A DNA stretch of 64,000 nucleotides from Pseudomonas sp. C1C7 (GTDB lineage: Bacteria; Pseudomonadota; Gammaproteobacteria; Pseudomonadales; Pseudomonadaceae), in NCBI RefSeq assembly GCF_013359595.1, contig NZ_JABFMP010000001.1, positions 124,001-188,000 of the forward strand. The letters are read 5' to 3'. Below are positions 41,083 to 51,969 of the stretch, one piece after another. Within the stretch, counting starts at the first letter, position 1. Each line of letters starts with the position of its first letter. The position numbers were made by a program, and so were the translations under genes. Under the pieces are notes generated by a model, which did not search any database, was not told the DNA's origin, and saw nothing but the letters and a program-made list of their open reading frames with translations.

Positions 41083-41718
41083 ATGCCGAATAGTCCTTCA
41101 GTACCCAACGGCCCAGGCCGCCCCAAGGATCTGGCCAAGCGCCAGGCGATCCTCGACGCGGCCAAGACGCTGTTCCTCACCAAGGGATATGCCAACACCA
41201 GCATGGACGCTGTCGCCGCCGAAGCCGGCGTTTCGAAACTCACGGTCTACAGTCACTTCAATGACAAGGAGACGCTGTTCTCCGCCGCCGTGGTGGCCAA
41301 GTGCGAGGAGCAGTTGCCGCCGCTGGTTTTTGAACTGCCCCAGGGCGTGGCGGTGCAAACCGTGCTGCTGAACATCGCCCGCGGCTTTCATCATCTGATC
41401 AACAGCGACGAGTCGGTGAACCTGCACCGCCTGATCATGGCCCTGGGCAGCCAGGACCCGAAGCTCTCGCTGATCTTCTTCGAAGCCGGCCCGCAGCGCA
41501 TGCTGCAAGGCATGGAGCGGCTATTGAGCAAGGTGGATCAGAGCGGCGAGTTGCGCATCGACAAGCCCCGCAATGCAGCCGAGCACTTCTTCTGCCTGCT
41601 CAAGGGGGCGGCGAACTTTCGCTTGCTGTTTGGCTGTGGCGAACCGTTGACCGAAGAGGCGGCGGAGAGCCATGTGCGGGAGGTGGTGGAGCTGTTCATG
41701 CGGGCTTATCGGCCTTAG
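41083..41718 (+). CDS. mexL: TetR-family repressor MexL
   Basis: A 211-aa TetR regulator divergent from mexJ. The HTH is at about 40-60 (TSMDAVAAEAGVSKLTVYSHFNDKETLF). The C-terminal domain is AcrR-like. In P. aeruginosa MexL represses mexJK and itself; position and sequence support the same role. Confidence 0.87.
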   Translation: MPNSPSVPNGPGRPKDLAKRQAILDAAKTLFLTKGYANTSMDAVAAEAGVSKLTVYSHFNDKETLFSAAVVAKCEEQLPPLVFELPQGVAVQTVLLNIARGFHHLINSDESVNLHRLIMALGSQDPKLSLIFFEAGPQRMLQGMERLLSKVDQSGELRIDKPRNAAEHFFCLLKGAANFRLLFGCGEPLTEEAAESHVREVVELFMRAYRP

Positions 41719-41733
41719 CCAGCCATTCGTACG

Positions 41734-41799
41734 TCTTCGCGGGCAAGCCTCGCTCCTACAGGTTTTGCGTACCGTAGGAGCGAGGCTTGCCCGCGAATG
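41734..41799. repeat. REP pair, tail-to-tail
   Basis: CTTCGCGGGCAAGCCTCGCT(CCTAC) at 41734-41759 and its inverse at 41774-41797, between convergent mexL and rsmJ. Confidence 0.85.
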
Positions 41800-41812
41800 G
41801 AACGACTCGGTC

Positions 41813-42595
41813 TTACGACTTGAGCGCCTTCTTGGGATAAATGTCATACCGACTGGACTTGCCATCCAGCGCATGGCTCGGCTTGGGCCCCTCGATACAC
41901 GGCGCCTTGCGCGGGCGCTTGACCACGACCCGGTGGGTCGCCAGCGCCAACGCCGCCTGAAGCAAGGCAGGGGCATCCGGGTCGTCGCCCACCAGCGGCC
42001 GGAACAGGCGCATTTCCTTCTTCACCAGCGCGGTTTTCTCGCGATGCGGAAACATCGGGTCGAGATAGATCACCTGCGGCGGCTCGCCTTCCCAGTTGTT
42101 CATCACCTCGATCGAATTGCCCTTGAGCAGATGCATGCGCGCCACGATCGGCGCCACGTCGAAATCCTCCGCGCCACGGGCCAGGCCATCTTCGAGCAAG
42201 GCCCCGATCAGCGGCTGGCGCTCGATCAGGCTCATCTCGCAGCCTAGGCTGGCCAGCACGAACGCGTCCTTGCCCAACCCCGCCGTGGCATCCAGCACCC
42301 GTGGACGCACGCCCTGGGCGATACCGACCGCCTTGGCGATCATCTGGCCGTTGCCGCCGCCATACAGCCGACGATGGGCCGCGCCCCCCTCGACGAAGTC
42401 CACCCGCACCGGCCCCGGCGCGTCCGGGCCGAGCTGTTGCAGCTGCAAGCCCTGCTCGCCGACCTGCAAGGCGAACTCACCATCATCCACCTGCAACGGC
42501 AGGCCCAGACGCTCGGCCCAGTGCTCGGCCTGTGGCTGAAAAGTCTCGCCCAGCGCCTGGACATGGATGCGGCACGCTGCCGGTTGATCAATCAT
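41813..42595 (-). CDS. rsmJ: 16S rRNA m2G1516 methyltransferase RsmJ
   Basis: A 260-aa SAM-dependent enzyme for G1516 of 16S rRNA. The SAM site is [20 protein letters not shown] and the catalytic-type motif is YLDPMFPHR, both diagnostic. The gene position matches the family member I recall in P. aeruginosa. Confidence 0.92.
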   Translation of the reverse strand: MIDQPAACRIHVQALGETFQPQAEHWAERLGLPLQVDDGEFALQVGEQGLQLQQLGPDAPGPVRVDFVEGGAAHRRLYGGGNGQMIAKAVGIAQGVRPRVLDATAGLGKDAFVLASLGCEMSLIERQPLIGALLEDGLARGAEDFDVAPIVARMHLLKGNSIEVMNNWEGEPPQVIYLDPMFPHREKTALVKKEMRLFRPLVGDDPDAPALLQAALALATHRVVVKRPRKAPCIEGPKPSHALDGKSSRYDIYPKKALKS

Positions 42596-42688
42596 TGGAA
42601 AATACGCTCAAAAAATTAATGATCGGCAAAATCGGCCGATAACAAAACTATCGAGCATTTTGCCAGAGCCGAGCGTCGACCGAGAGTC

Positions 42689-43309
42689 ATGTCAGACATT
42701 CAACCCATCATCTCCGGTTTTATTTCGCCCTACGGCGACTACAACCGGCAAAACACCCAGGCACTGAGCGGTGTCAGCCACATCTGGCAGGATTTCTTTG
42801 CCAGAGCGCTGTCCGAACAGTCGGGTGAGGTGCTGCCTGAATCGCTGAACTTTCCACCGGTGGATCTCGAAAGCCCGGACGAACCCACCGTCGGCAGCGA
42901 ACTGCTGGCGCACATCGTCGCCCAGCGTGAATGCGACGTGAAAGACAACGAGGTTCGCCCGCCCGAGCCGCTGTTCCTGCCGATTGCCGAGTTCGAAATG
43001 GACCTCGCCGACAAACCTTTCCCACCGTTCCCGCCGGAAGAAATCGTCGCCCAACAGCGCGAGCAGAATTTCGACAGCGGCTGGGTCCGCCCGATCGTGC
43101 TGACTGCCGGTCAACCGGTGCCAGAAGCCGGCCCTGGGCCACAACCGCGTCCATTGCACCTGCCGATCGCCGAGTTCGAACTCGATCTGCTGGACAAGCC
43201 TTTCCCGCCGTTCTCGCCGGAAGACATGGTCGAACAGCAGAAACAACTGGATTTCGATAGCCGCTGGGCGCGCCCGATCGTCCTGCAGAACCTGCGCCTC
43301 GCCGCCTGA
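42689..43309 (+). CDS. Conserved protein with a duplicated 45-residue module
   Basis: A 206-aa acidic, proline-rich protein of unknown function. Residues about 93-138 and 155-200 are near-identical modules: PL(F/H)LPIAEFE, then DL, DKPFPPF and PE, then Q, FDS and RPIVL. The DNA also shows the duplication. There is no signal peptide or membrane segment. Divergent from rsmJ. Confidence 0.72.
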   Translation: MSDIQPIISGFISPYGDYNRQNTQALSGVSHIWQDFFARALSEQSGEVLPESLNFPPVDLESPDEPTVGSELLAHIVAQRECDVKDNEVRPPEPLFLPIAEFEMDLADKPFPPFPPEEIVAQQREQNFDSGWVRPIVLTAGQPVPEAGPGPQPRPLHLPIAEFELDLLDKPFPPFSPEDMVEQQKQLDFDSRWARPIVLQNLRLAA

Positions 43310-43318
43310 TCCCCGCCC

Positions 43319-44014
43319 TCAGTTACAGACCCACCACGGCCCGACATCGACATGAAAGTGATTGCGATGGGCGGCGTTGTAATCCGGACTCAACACCACG
43401 CTGAACAGGCCACAGGCACCGTCGCGGACCTGCCTTAGAAACTGCGCATCCTGATTGTCCTTGGGCCAGTCCTTGAGCACGCTGATGGCGCGGCCATCGG
43501 CCAGGCGGAAACCGGCGATATCCAGGGCATTGGCCGACGCGTGCTGGCTTAGGCGACCACTTTCGCGGCCGTAGACATTGCGACAGGCAAAGCTTCCCAG
43601 ATGATCGACCCGCGCCACATTCTGGCCGTAGATAGCCTGCGCCGCCGGTTGCAACGCGTGATGCTCGAACAGGGCGAAGGACACCGCCAGACGGCAGCTG
43701 GCGAGGAAGCTGCTGCTCAACGCTACATCGCCGCCCTGTACCCGCAGGGCGTCAATCAGCGGGCATTTGGCGTCAGGGCTGTCGGCCTGACGGGTCACCC
43801 GCAGGCCGGAACTGCTCAGGGCCTGATCACAGAGCTGCGGATCGGCCCGCAGGCGCATCAGCTTGTAGCGGGTCAGCAGGTTCGGCGGCGCCTTCACATC
43901 CAGCGGCGCCCAGGGATTCCACTGCGGCGGCACGGACACCCAGCCTCGCCAGACGCCCAAACCCGCCGCCGCCATCATCGACAGCCCCAGCAACAGCCAC
44001 CAACGCAAGCGCAT
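43319..44014 (-). CDS. Extensin-like (DD-peptidase fold) protein
   Basis: A 231-aa protein with an N-terminal membrane anchor or signal (LRWWLLLGLSMMAAAGLGV). The C-terminal domain is the extensin-like family related to D-Ala-D-Ala carboxypeptidases: HASANALDIAGF and NHFHVDVG carry the metal-binding His/Asp set. It probably acts on peptidoglycan in the periplasm. It lies 2 bases after the PEP-mutase-like gene. Confidence 0.85.
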   Translation of the reverse strand: MRLRWWLLLGLSMMAAAGLGVWRGWVSVPPQWNPWAPLDVKAPPNLLTRYKLMRLRADPQLCDQALSSSGLRVTRQADSPDAKCPLIDALRVQGGDVALSSSFLASCRLAVSFALFEHHALQPAAQAIYGQNVARVDHLGSFACRNVYGRESGRLSQHASANALDIAGFRLADGRAISVLKDWPKDNQDAQFLRQVRDGACGLFSVVLSPDYNAAHRNHFHVDVGPWWVCN

Positions 44015-44016
44015 CG

Positions 44017-44838
44017 TCAGCCTTTGAAGAACTGATTGGCCTGAGCGTAGGGCATGGAGCGCGAGGTGAAGCTGAAGGTGCCCGAGGTCCTGATCTCTTC
44101 GGCCGCGCGGTAGAACTCGCCCAGTGCCGCCAGGGCCAGCGCCGAGCCGACACTGACGCGTTTGACGCCCATTTCGCCGAGCTGCTCGACCGTCAGCTTC
44201 AAGCCGCCGGACATCAGCACATTGACCGGTTTCGGCGCCACGGCGCGAACCACCGCCAACACCTCATCGGCGTTACGCAACCCCGGCGCATACAGTACGT
44301 CGGCGCCAGCTTCGGCGAACGCCTGCAAGCGGCGAATGGTGTCGTCCAGGTCCGGATTGCCGTGCAGGTAATTTTCGGCCCGGGCGGTCAGCGTGAACGG
44401 GAACGGCAAGCTGCGCGCGGCAGCAACGCAGGCCTTGACCCGGGCCACGGCATGCTCGAAGCAATAGATGGGCGTGTCCGGGCGGCCGGTGGCGTCTTCG
44501 ATCGAACCGCCGACGGCGCCCGCGCCAGCCGCGCGCACGATGCTCTGCGCGCATTCGGCGGGGTCATCGGCAAAACCGTTTTCCAGATCGACCGACACCG
44601 GCAGGTCGGTAGCGGCAACGATCGCCCTGACGTTGGCCAAGGTGTCGTCCAGGGTCAGGCCGCCATCTGGGCGCGCCTGGGAAAAAGCGAAACCGGCACT
44701 GGTGGTCGCCAGCGCCTCGAAACCCAGGCCCGCGAGCATTTTTGCCGAGCCGGCATCCCAAGGGTTGGGCATCACGAATATCCCGCCACGTTCGTGCAGG
44801 GCTTTGAACGCTTGGGCTCGAAGGGTTTGCGCATCCAT
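44017..44838 (-). CDS. Isocitrate lyase / PEP mutase family protein
   Basis: A 273-aa (beta/alpha)8 enzyme. VMPNPWDAGSAKMLAGLGFEALATTSAG, SVDLENGFADDP, GGSIEDATG and TARAENYLHG are the metal and substrate loops of the superfamily. The active-site Cys motif of isocitrate lyase (KKCGH) is absent. Substrate unknown; oxaloacetate or 2-methylisocitrate type chemistry is possible. The start at 44838 (MDAQTLRAQ) is the conserved one. Confidence 0.85.
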   Translation of the reverse strand: MDAQTLRAQAFKALHERGGIFVMPNPWDAGSAKMLAGLGFEALATTSAGFAFSQARPDGGLTLDDTLANVRAIVAATDLPVSVDLENGFADDPAECAQSIVRAAGAGAVGGSIEDATGRPDTPIYCFEHAVARVKACVAAARSLPFPFTLTARAENYLHGNPDLDDTIRRLQAFAEAGADVLYAPGLRNADEVLAVVRAVAPKPVNVLMSGGLKLTVEQLGEMGVKRVSVGSALALAALGEFYRAAEEIRTSGTFSFTSRSMPYAQANQFFKG

Positions 44839-44873
44839 TTGGCAGCCTCCTGACAAGGGGAACGAATCCGCCT

Positions 44874-45734
44874 TCAGAGCAGGCCAAGTTGCTCGGCGGC
44901 GGGCTCTCTGTATAGCTCAGGCAGCGCCGGCAAGCCAGGCAATCGCAACATCAACCGGGCATGAAAACGCTGCGCCAGCTTCGCCGCCAGCACGTTGTCG
45001 GCGGTGTGCAGGAAGATATACGGTGTTCGGCCTTCTTCGATCCACAGGGCGATTTTCTCCACCCAAGGCGTCAGGAACGAGTCGTTGGCTTCAAGTGTTG
45101 GATGGCCGATGAAACGGACCTGCGGGCACTGGGTAAACGCCGCCGGTCGCGGAGGAACCCTGGGCTTTTTCGACTGGGCGTGTAGCACCGAAGGCTCGGT
45201 GGAAGTGCAGCTGAACAGCGCGCGTGGATCGAGGCAGATGCGTTCGACACCGCGATCCATGAGCAGGCGGTTGAGCATGCGCTCACTGTCGCCCTTGGCG
45301 AAGAAATCGTCGTGTCGCACTTCCACCGCCAACGGCCGTTGCAGGGCATCGATGAACCCGGCAAGTTCGGGCAGGCGCTGCGGGGTGAAGCCTTTCGACA
45401 GCTGCAACCACAATGGCGATACCCGCTCGTCCAGCGGGCTGAGCAATTGGACGAAGGTTTCGGCGGCGGTCAGTTGTTCGCGCAGGTCGCCGCCGTGACT
45501 GATGTCACCGGGAAACTTGGCGGTGAAACGAAAATGCGCAGGAAGAATTTCTGCCCAGCGCTGCACGGTACTGGCAGCCGGGCTTGCGTAGAAGGTCGTG
45601 TTGCCTTCCACCGCATTGAAAACCTGGGAATAGAGATTGAGGAAATCGGAGGGTTTGGCGTCGGCGGGATAGAGGTAATCGCGCCAGGCGTTTTCGCTCC
45701 AGGACGGGCAGCCGAGGTAGTAAGGCAGCAGCAT
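44874..45734 (-). CDS. DUF72 family protein
   Basis: A 286-aa protein with a TIM-barrel-like DUF72 domain: YYLGCPSWSENAWRDYLYP, FNAVEGNTTFYASP, FRFTAKFPGDISH and VEVRHDDFF. The function of the family is not established. It overlaps the preceding gene by TGATG. Confidence 0.88.
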   Translation of the reverse strand: MLLPYYLGCPSWSENAWRDYLYPADAKPSDFLNLYSQVFNAVEGNTTFYASPAASTVQRWAEILPAHFRFTAKFPGDISHGGDLREQLTAAETFVQLLSPLDERVSPLWLQLSKGFTPQRLPELAGFIDALQRPLAVEVRHDDFFAKGDSERMLNRLLMDRGVERICLDPRALFSCTSTEPSVLHAQSKKPRVPPRPAAFTQCPQVRFIGHPTLEANDSFLTPWVEKIALWIEEGRTPYIFLHTADNVLAAKLAQRFHARLMLRLPGLPALPELYREPAAEQLGLL

Positions 45735-46036
45735 CAGATGTACAGATCGAGCCCCAGCACTTCACCTTCCCAATCGACGAAACCGGCGGTGCTCAGGTAG
45801 CTGGCCAGGGCCATCGCCACGCTCTTGCTCATGGCGCGGTGATAGAGCATGTCCTGCTGACGGGCGGGGAGATTGCTCAGGCGCTGGGCGGCAGCCTTGG
45901 CGCGGGCGGCCAGCTGTTCTTCGGAGGGAAACTCCAGCTCGCCTTCGATATCGACGGACTCGTCTTCCACCACAGCGCCTTTGCGAGGCTTGCGCTTGAT
46001 TGGGTAGGAATGAGCGGAAAGGCCGTCTATACGCAT
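45734..46036 (-). CDS. Conserved small protein
   Basis: A 100-aa protein: basic N-terminus (MRIDGLSAHSYPIKRKPRKGA), acidic middle, then a helical stretch (QLAARAKAAAQRLSNLPARQQDMLYHRAMSKSVAMALASYLSTAGF). It shares one base with the DUF72 start, so they are coupled. The function is unknown. Confidence 0.75.
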   Translation of the reverse strand: MRIDGLSAHSYPIKRKPRKGAVVEDESVDIEGELEFPSEEQLAARAKAAAQRLSNLPARQQDMLYHRAMSKSVAMALASYLSTAGFVDWEGEVLGLDLYI

Positions 46037-46338
46037 AAGTGCATGCTCGGTATCAGTGATGGCAGTTTAGTGGCGCCCTGCCCACTTCGCAAACCGCCGA
46101 GTGATAACTAGAACACATAAAAGGCAAAAGGTTTAAAAGCCGGGGTTAGAAACAGACGATCGGCGCTGTTTGGGAATTTATCGCGAGCCGACATCTATGC
46201 AGCCGCCCAAAAACCTGTAGAGCGAGGCTTGCCCGCGAAAGCGTCGGGTCAGTCGACTTGGATGTCGAAAGTGCTGGCCTCTTCGCGGGCAAGTCGAATC
46301 GTCGCACCGCTCGCTCCTACAGGGGTGTGCGCCAGGGT
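46037..46338. repeat. Gene-free interval with a variant REP pair
   Basis: From 46215 to 46324 there is a REP pair whose right copy carries a different inner segment (GCAAGTCGAATCGTCGCACC before GCTCGCTCCTAC). The first 180 bases hold no gene or clear signal beyond the promoter of the small gene ending at 45734. Confidence 0.7.
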
Positions 46339-47013
46339 TTAACGCGCCTTCGGCGTCGCCACTTTATCCCGCAGATACACCGGCTGCGCCTCATCGGCCA
46401 CGATGGCCTCGCCGCGCTCCCAGGCAAATCGCGCCAGGGTCAGCAGGTCTTCGGCGTGGGGCAGCATGCCTGCGTCCTGCCCGCTCAAGTTCACGGCAAT
46501 CCGCTCGCCATAACCCCAACCGGTCCCCGCGCCAAACCATTCGCCACTGGCATCCGCCGGCAGTGCAGCCGCTTGCGGTGGCAGGACCGCTTCGGTGCCC
46601 ACCAGTCGCATCTCCCCCGCGGTCTCGCGGTAGCAGCCCCAATACACTTCATCCATGCGCGCATCGATAGCTGCCGCCACCTGACTGGCGCCGTGTTCGC
46701 GATAGGCACGCTGGGCCAAGACGGCAAGGTTGGACACCGGCAACACCGGACGATCCAGCGCGAACGCCAGGCCTTGCACCACGCCGATGGCAATGCGCAC
46801 ACCGGTGAATGCACCCGGCCCACGCCCGAAGGCAATCGCATCGACCGCCTGCAAGGTAGTGCCGGCATCGGCCAGCAACTGCTGGATCATCGGCAGCAAT
46901 TTCTGCGCATGCAGGCGCGGGATCACCTCGTAATGGCTCGTCACTTTGCCGTCGTGCAGCAAGGCAACGGAGCAAGCTTCAGTCGCGGTGTCCAGGGCCA
47001 GCAAGGTGCTCAT
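46339..47013 (-). CDS. tsaB: tRNA t6A synthesis protein TsaB
   Basis: A 224-aa actin-fold partner of TsaD in threonylcarbamoyladenosine formation on tRNA. LALDTATEACSVAL and GRGPGAFTGVRIAIGVVQGLA are the nucleotide-fold signatures. It lacks the metal HxxxH of TsaD, as expected. The start at 47013 (MSTLLAL) is conserved. Confidence 0.93.
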   Translation of the reverse strand: MSTLLALDTATEACSVALLHDGKVTSHYEVIPRLHAQKLLPMIQQLLADAGTTLQAVDAIAFGRGPGAFTGVRIAIGVVQGLAFALDRPVLPVSNLAVLAQRAYREHGASQVAAAIDARMDEVYWGCYRETAGEMRLVGTEAVLPPQAAALPADASGEWFGAGTGWGYGERIAVNLSGQDAGMLPHAEDLLTLARFAWERGEAIVADEAQPVYLRDKVATPKAR

Positions 47014-47106
47014 CGATGTTTCCACACGTGTTATCAGAAAAAGGGCGTCAGTATAAACAACTACGGCCCGCAAGCGGGCCGTGGATGATACAGCGAGTCA
47101 GACTTT

Positions 47107-47982
<876 letters not shown>

Positions 47983-48043
47983 TCAACGGCCATCGATCGG
48001 CATCCCGCGCACGCGCCGGATGCCTGTCCCCACCGCGAAAACC

Positions 48044-50674
48044 TTAGCCGGTATTACGCAAACCGGCGGCAATTCCCGCCACAGACACCAGCAACGCTTG
48101 CTCCACCGGGCTGCCCTGCGCCACTTCCTGTTGCCGGGAACGCGCCAGCAATTCGGCCTGCAATAGATGAAGCGGGTCCAGGTAGGTGTTGCGCAAGCGG
48201 ATGAATTCGAGGGTGTCTGGGCTATGTGCCAGTAGCTGGGACTGACCGGTCATCCCCAGAACGATCGCGCACGCCTGCGACAATAAGTCGCGTAAGTGCG
48301 CGCCCAACGGCAACAGGTCCGGCTCGACCAGACGCTCGTCGTAGGACTGGGCGATTTCCGCGTCGGCCTTGGCCAGTACCATCTCCAGCATATCGATGCG
48401 GGTCCGGAAGAACGGCCACTGCTCGCGCATCTGCCCCAGCAGCTCGCCCTCGCCGCGCTCCAGCGCCTTGCTCAGCGCCGCTTCCCAGCCGAGCCAGGCC
48501 GGCAGCATCAGGCGGGTCTGGGTCCAGCCGAAAATCCACGGAATCGCCCGCAGGCTTTCGATACCGCCGGCGCGACGCTTGGCCGGGCGACTGCCCAACG
48601 GCAGGCGACCGAGCTCCTGCTCCGGCGTGGATTGGCGGAAATACTCGACGAATTGCGGGTTTTCCCGGACCACGGCGCGATACGCACTGACGCCGTCGGC
48701 GGCCAGTTCATCCATCAAATGCCGCCACTCGGGCGTCGGTGGTGGCGGCGGCAGTAAGGTCGCCTCCAGTACCGCGGCCAGATACAGGTTGAGGTTCTGT
48801 TCGGCGATGTCCGGCAGGCCGAATTTGAAACGAATCATTTCCCCCTGCTCGGTGGTGCGGAAACGTCCGGCCACCGATCCCGGTGGCTGCGACAGGATCG
48901 CCGCGTGGGCCGGGCCGCCGCCGCGACCCACTGTGCCGCCGCGACCGTGGAACAACAACAGCTCCACCTGTTGCTCGCGACAGATGTCCACCAGACGTTC
49001 CTGCGCCCGATACTGCGCCCAGGCCGCCGCGGTAGTGCCGGCGTCCTTGGCCGAATCGGAGTAGCCGATCATCACTTCCTGCGGCCCTTGCAGGCGCGCG
49101 CGATAGCCCGGCAGCAGCAACAGTTTTTCGATCACGGGCCCTGCGTTGTCCAGGTCAGCCAGGGTTTCGAAGAGCGGCACCACGCGCATCGGCCGCAACA
49201 CGCCGGACTCCTTGAGCAGCAGTTGCACTGCCAGCACATCGGAGGCGGCACCGGCCATGGAGATCACGTAGGAACCAAGCGAAGCCGCGGGCGCGGCGGC
49301 GATTTCCCGGCAGGTCGCCAGGACTTCGGCAGTGTCGGCGGACGGTTTGTAGTGGGCAGGCAACAGCGGGCGACGGTTGTTCAGTTCCTGGGTGAGGAAT
49401 GCGATGCGCTCTTCTTCGCTCCAGTCCTCATAACGACCCAGGCCCAGGTAGTCGGTGATTTCGGTCATGGCCGCGCAGTGGCGTGTCGAATCCTGACGCA
49501 CGTCCAGACGCACCAGGAACAGACCGAAGGTGACGGCCCGGCGCAGGCAGTCGAGCAACGGGCCATCGGCAATCACGCCCATGCCGCACTCATGCAGCGA
49601 GTGGTAGCACAGCTCCAGCGGATCGAGCAGATCTCGGTTGTCCTGCAGCACATCGGCGGTGGCAGCCACGGGCGAGGTCAACGCGCTGTGCGCCCAGTTG
49701 CGCGTGGCCCGCAGGCGCTCGCGCAGTTGCTTGAGCACCGCGCGGTAAGGCTCGGCACTCTCCCCCGCCTTGGCCTTCAGCGCCTCGCTGGCCTGCTGCA
49801 TCGACAGGTCGGCGGCGAGTTGATCGACATCGCGCAAGTACAGGTCGGCTGCCATCCAGCGCGCCAGTAACAGCACTTCGCGGGTGACGGGAGCGGTGAC
49901 GTTGGGGTTGCCGTCGCGGTCGCCGCCCATCCACGAGGCGAAGCGAATCGGCGCCGATTCCAGCGGCAGGCGCAGGCCGGTGGCGGCGTGCAGGGCCTGA
50001 TCGGCCTTGCGCATGTAATTGGGGATCGCGTGCCACAGCGAATGTTCGATCACCGCGAAACCCCATTTGGCTTCGTCGACCGGCGTCGGGCGGGTGCGGC
50101 GGATTTCTTCGGTGTGCCAGGCTTCGGCGATCAGACGCTGCAAGGTCGACTTGATCTGCTCGCGCTCGGCAGTGGTCAGGTCGCGATGGTCCTGGGCCGC
50201 CAGTTGCGCGGCGATGGCGTCGTATTTCTGGATCAGCGTGCGGCGGGCGACTTCGGTGGGGTGCGCGGTGAGCACCAGTTCGATTTCCAGGCGCCCCAAC
50301 TGTCGGGCCAGGGATTCGGCACTGTGGCCTTCGGCGCGCAGACGGGTGAGCAGTTCAGGCAACACCCGGCATTCGAACGGTGCCGGCTGCGACTCGTCGC
50401 GACGATGAATCAACTGATACTGCTCGGCGATGTTGGCCAGGTTGAGGAACTGGTTGAACGCCCGCGCCACCGGCAGCAATTCGTCTTCGGTCAACTGGTT
50501 GAGGCTGGCGCTCAGTTCGGCGTCCATGGAGCCGCGACGGTCCGCCTTGGCCCCCTTGCGAATCTGCTCGATCTTGTCGAGGAAACTGTCCCCGTACTGG
50601 TCACGAATGGTGTTGCCCAACAATTCACCCAGTAGGTGAACGTCCTCGCGCAAGCGTGCATCAATATCGGTCAT
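48044..50674 (-). CDS. ppc: Phosphoenolpyruvate carboxylase
   Basis: An 876-aa anaplerotic enzyme making oxaloacetate from PEP and bicarbonate. Catalytic motifs are VLTAHPTE (His near 140) and [14 protein letters not shown], with [10 protein letters not shown] between. The start at 50674 ([11 protein letters not shown]) is chosen over an upstream Met that would add 36 residues. It ends NTG, the usual PEPC C-terminus. Confidence 0.96.
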   Translation of the reverse strand: MTDIDARLREDVHLLGELLGNTIRDQYGDSFLDKIEQIRKGAKADRRGSMDAELSASLNQLTEDELLPVARAFNQFLNLANIAEQYQLIHRRDESQPAPFECRVLPELLTRLRAEGHSAESLARQLGRLEIELVLTAHPTEVARRTLIQKYDAIAAQLAAQDHRDLTTAEREQIKSTLQRLIAEAWHTEEIRRTRPTPVDEAKWGFAVIEHSLWHAIPNYMRKADQALHAATGLRLPLESAPIRFASWMGGDRDGNPNVTAPVTREVLLLARWMAADLYLRDVDQLAADLSMQQASEALKAKAGESAEPYRAVLKQLRERLRATRNWAHSALTSPVAATADVLQDNRDLLDPLELCYHSLHECGMGVIADGPLLDCLRRAVTFGLFLVRLDVRQDSTRHCAAMTEITDYLGLGRYEDWSEEERIAFLTQELNNRRPLLPAHYKPSADTAEVLATCREIAAAPAASLGSYVISMAGAASDVLAVQLLLKESGVLRPMRVVPLFETLADLDNAGPVIEKLLLLPGYRARLQGPQEVMIGYSDSAKDAGTTAAAWAQYRAQERLVDICREQQVELLLFHGRGGTVGRGGGPAHAAILSQPPGSVAGRFRTTEQGEMIRFKFGLPDIAEQNLNLYLAAVLEATLLPPPPPTPEWRHLMDELAADGVSAYRAVVRENPQFVEYFRQSTPEQELGRLPLGSRPAKRRAGGIESLRAIPWIFGWTQTRLMLPAWLGWEAALSKALERGEGELLGQMREQWPFFRTRIDMLEMVLAKADAEIAQSYDERLVEPDLLPLGAHLRDLLSQACAIVLGMTGQSQLLAHSPDTLEFIRLRNTYLDPLHLLQAELLARSRQQEVAQGSPVEQALLVSVAGIAAGLRNTG

Positions 50675-50874
50675 CAGCAGTTCTCCAGCAAAGAATCCGG
50701 GCGGCCAAGAGCCCAAGAGTGCCGCTCCGGCCCGCTTCTTACAACCCAGACGACGAAGGGACTTCAAACCTTCAATGTGCAAGCTAGGCTGAACAATAGG
50801 CCGTACAACGGCTTTCGCCGGCCAATGCCGGTACTCACCCGACCTGCCACGAGCAGGCGCGACATGAGGTCATT

Positions 50875-51219
50875 ATGAAAATCCGCGAGCTTGTCCATCA
50901 CTGGGAAGAAAACGCCAAGGGTCGCCTGACCGACACCGGCTACTCGATTCATCTGGACGTGGAAGCGGCCGCCAGGCTGGCGGCGATCATCGAAATGTAT
51001 CCCAAGCGGCAACCCGAAGAATTGCTCGGCGAACTGATCGGCGCCGCACTGGAAGAACTGGAAAAAAGCTTTCCCTATGTGAAGGGCTCGACCGTGGTTG
51101 CGACCGATGAGGAAGGCGACCCGCTGTACGAAGACATCGGCCCCACCCCGCGTTTCCTGGCGCTGTCGCGTCGGCATTTGCACGATATGTCCACGGGTAA
51201 CGACAAGCAGAAACACTGA
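50875..51219 (+). CDS. Conserved Pseudomonas protein
   Basis: A 114-aa protein, MKIRELVHHWEENAKGRLTDTGYSIHLDVEAAARLAAIIEMYPKRQPEELLGELIGAALEELE, partly resembling small ribbon-helix-helix-type proteins. No signal peptide. Divergent from ppc. The function is unknown. Confidence 0.78.
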   Translation: MKIRELVHHWEENAKGRLTDTGYSIHLDVEAAARLAAIIEMYPKRQPEELLGELIGAALEELEKSFPYVKGSTVVATDEEGDPLYEDIGPTPRFLALSRRHLHDMSTGNDKQKH

Positions 51220-51238
51220 TTTCCCGCACTCACCGCCC

Positions 51239-51325
51239 CTGTAGGAGCTGCCGAAGGCTGCGATCTTTTGATTCTGCTTTTAAAAGCAAGATCAACAGAT
51301 CGCAGCCTTCGGCAGCTCCTACAGG
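51239..51325. repeat. Long REP-like hairpin
   Basis: Arms GTAGGAGCTGCCGAAGGCTG(CGATC) from both sides, the same family as 36722-36802, with an inner TTTTAAAAGC dyad. Confidence 0.85.
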
Positions 51326-51512
51326 GGAGCAAAAACCCGCATTCAAGCCTCGCCCGGTTTTCAGGTAGCAGGCAATTTCTCTGAACTTTTAAAAATCCCC
51401 TTCGGTCAACCCAGTAACCACGCCTGGGACGGCCGTTTCAAAACGCCCCCGAAAACGAAGGTTGCGGCTCCTTGCCCAGGATGGATTTTTCAGTTGTTCA
51501 GGAGTTAGCCCA

Positions 51513-51926
51513 ATGGAGTTGAAAACCATGAAAACCCGCACAGGCAAATCCTCATCCACCCCGCTGCACGGCCTGAAAATGGCTGCCCTGGCCATTGGCG
51601 GCAGCCTTGTGCTGGCCGGTTGTGCCGGCAATCCACCCACCGAACAGTTCGCCGTGACCGAATCGGCGGTCAACAGCGCGGTCAGCGCGGGCGGTACTGA
51701 ATTCGCCGCCGTGGAAATGAAGGCGGCTCAGGACAAGCTCAAACAAGCCGAAATCGCCATGCACGACAAGAAATACGACCAGGCCAGAACCCTCGCCGAA
51801 CAGGCTGAGTGGGATGCTCGCGTGGCCGAACGCAAGGCCCAGGCGATGAAAGCCAAACAGACTGTGAAGGACTCTCGCCAAGGGGTGCAGGAACTGCGTC
51901 AGGAAAGCCAGCGCACCGTTCAGTAA
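51513..51926 (+). CDS. DUF4398 lipoprotein
   Basis: A 137-aa outer-membrane lipoprotein candidate; lipobox LAGC (Cys near 33) after KMAALAIGGSLVLAGC. The mature part is a charged helix (AAVEMKAAQDKLKQAEIAMHDKKYDQARTLAEQAEWDARVAERKAQAMKAKQTVKD), the DUF4398 pattern. The start at 51513 has GGAG 9 bases upstream. It precedes the OmpA lipoprotein on the same strand and probably belongs to the same operon. Confidence 0.85.
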   Translation: MELKTMKTRTGKSSSTPLHGLKMAALAIGGSLVLAGCAGNPPTEQFAVTESAVNSAVSAGGTEFAAVEMKAAQDKLKQAEIAMHDKKYDQARTLAEQAEWDARVAERKAQAMKAKQTVKDSRQGVQELRQESQRTVQ

Positions 51927-51969
51927 CGGCGCGCTTGACGTACTTCTAATCGACTAAAAGGACGAAGCC

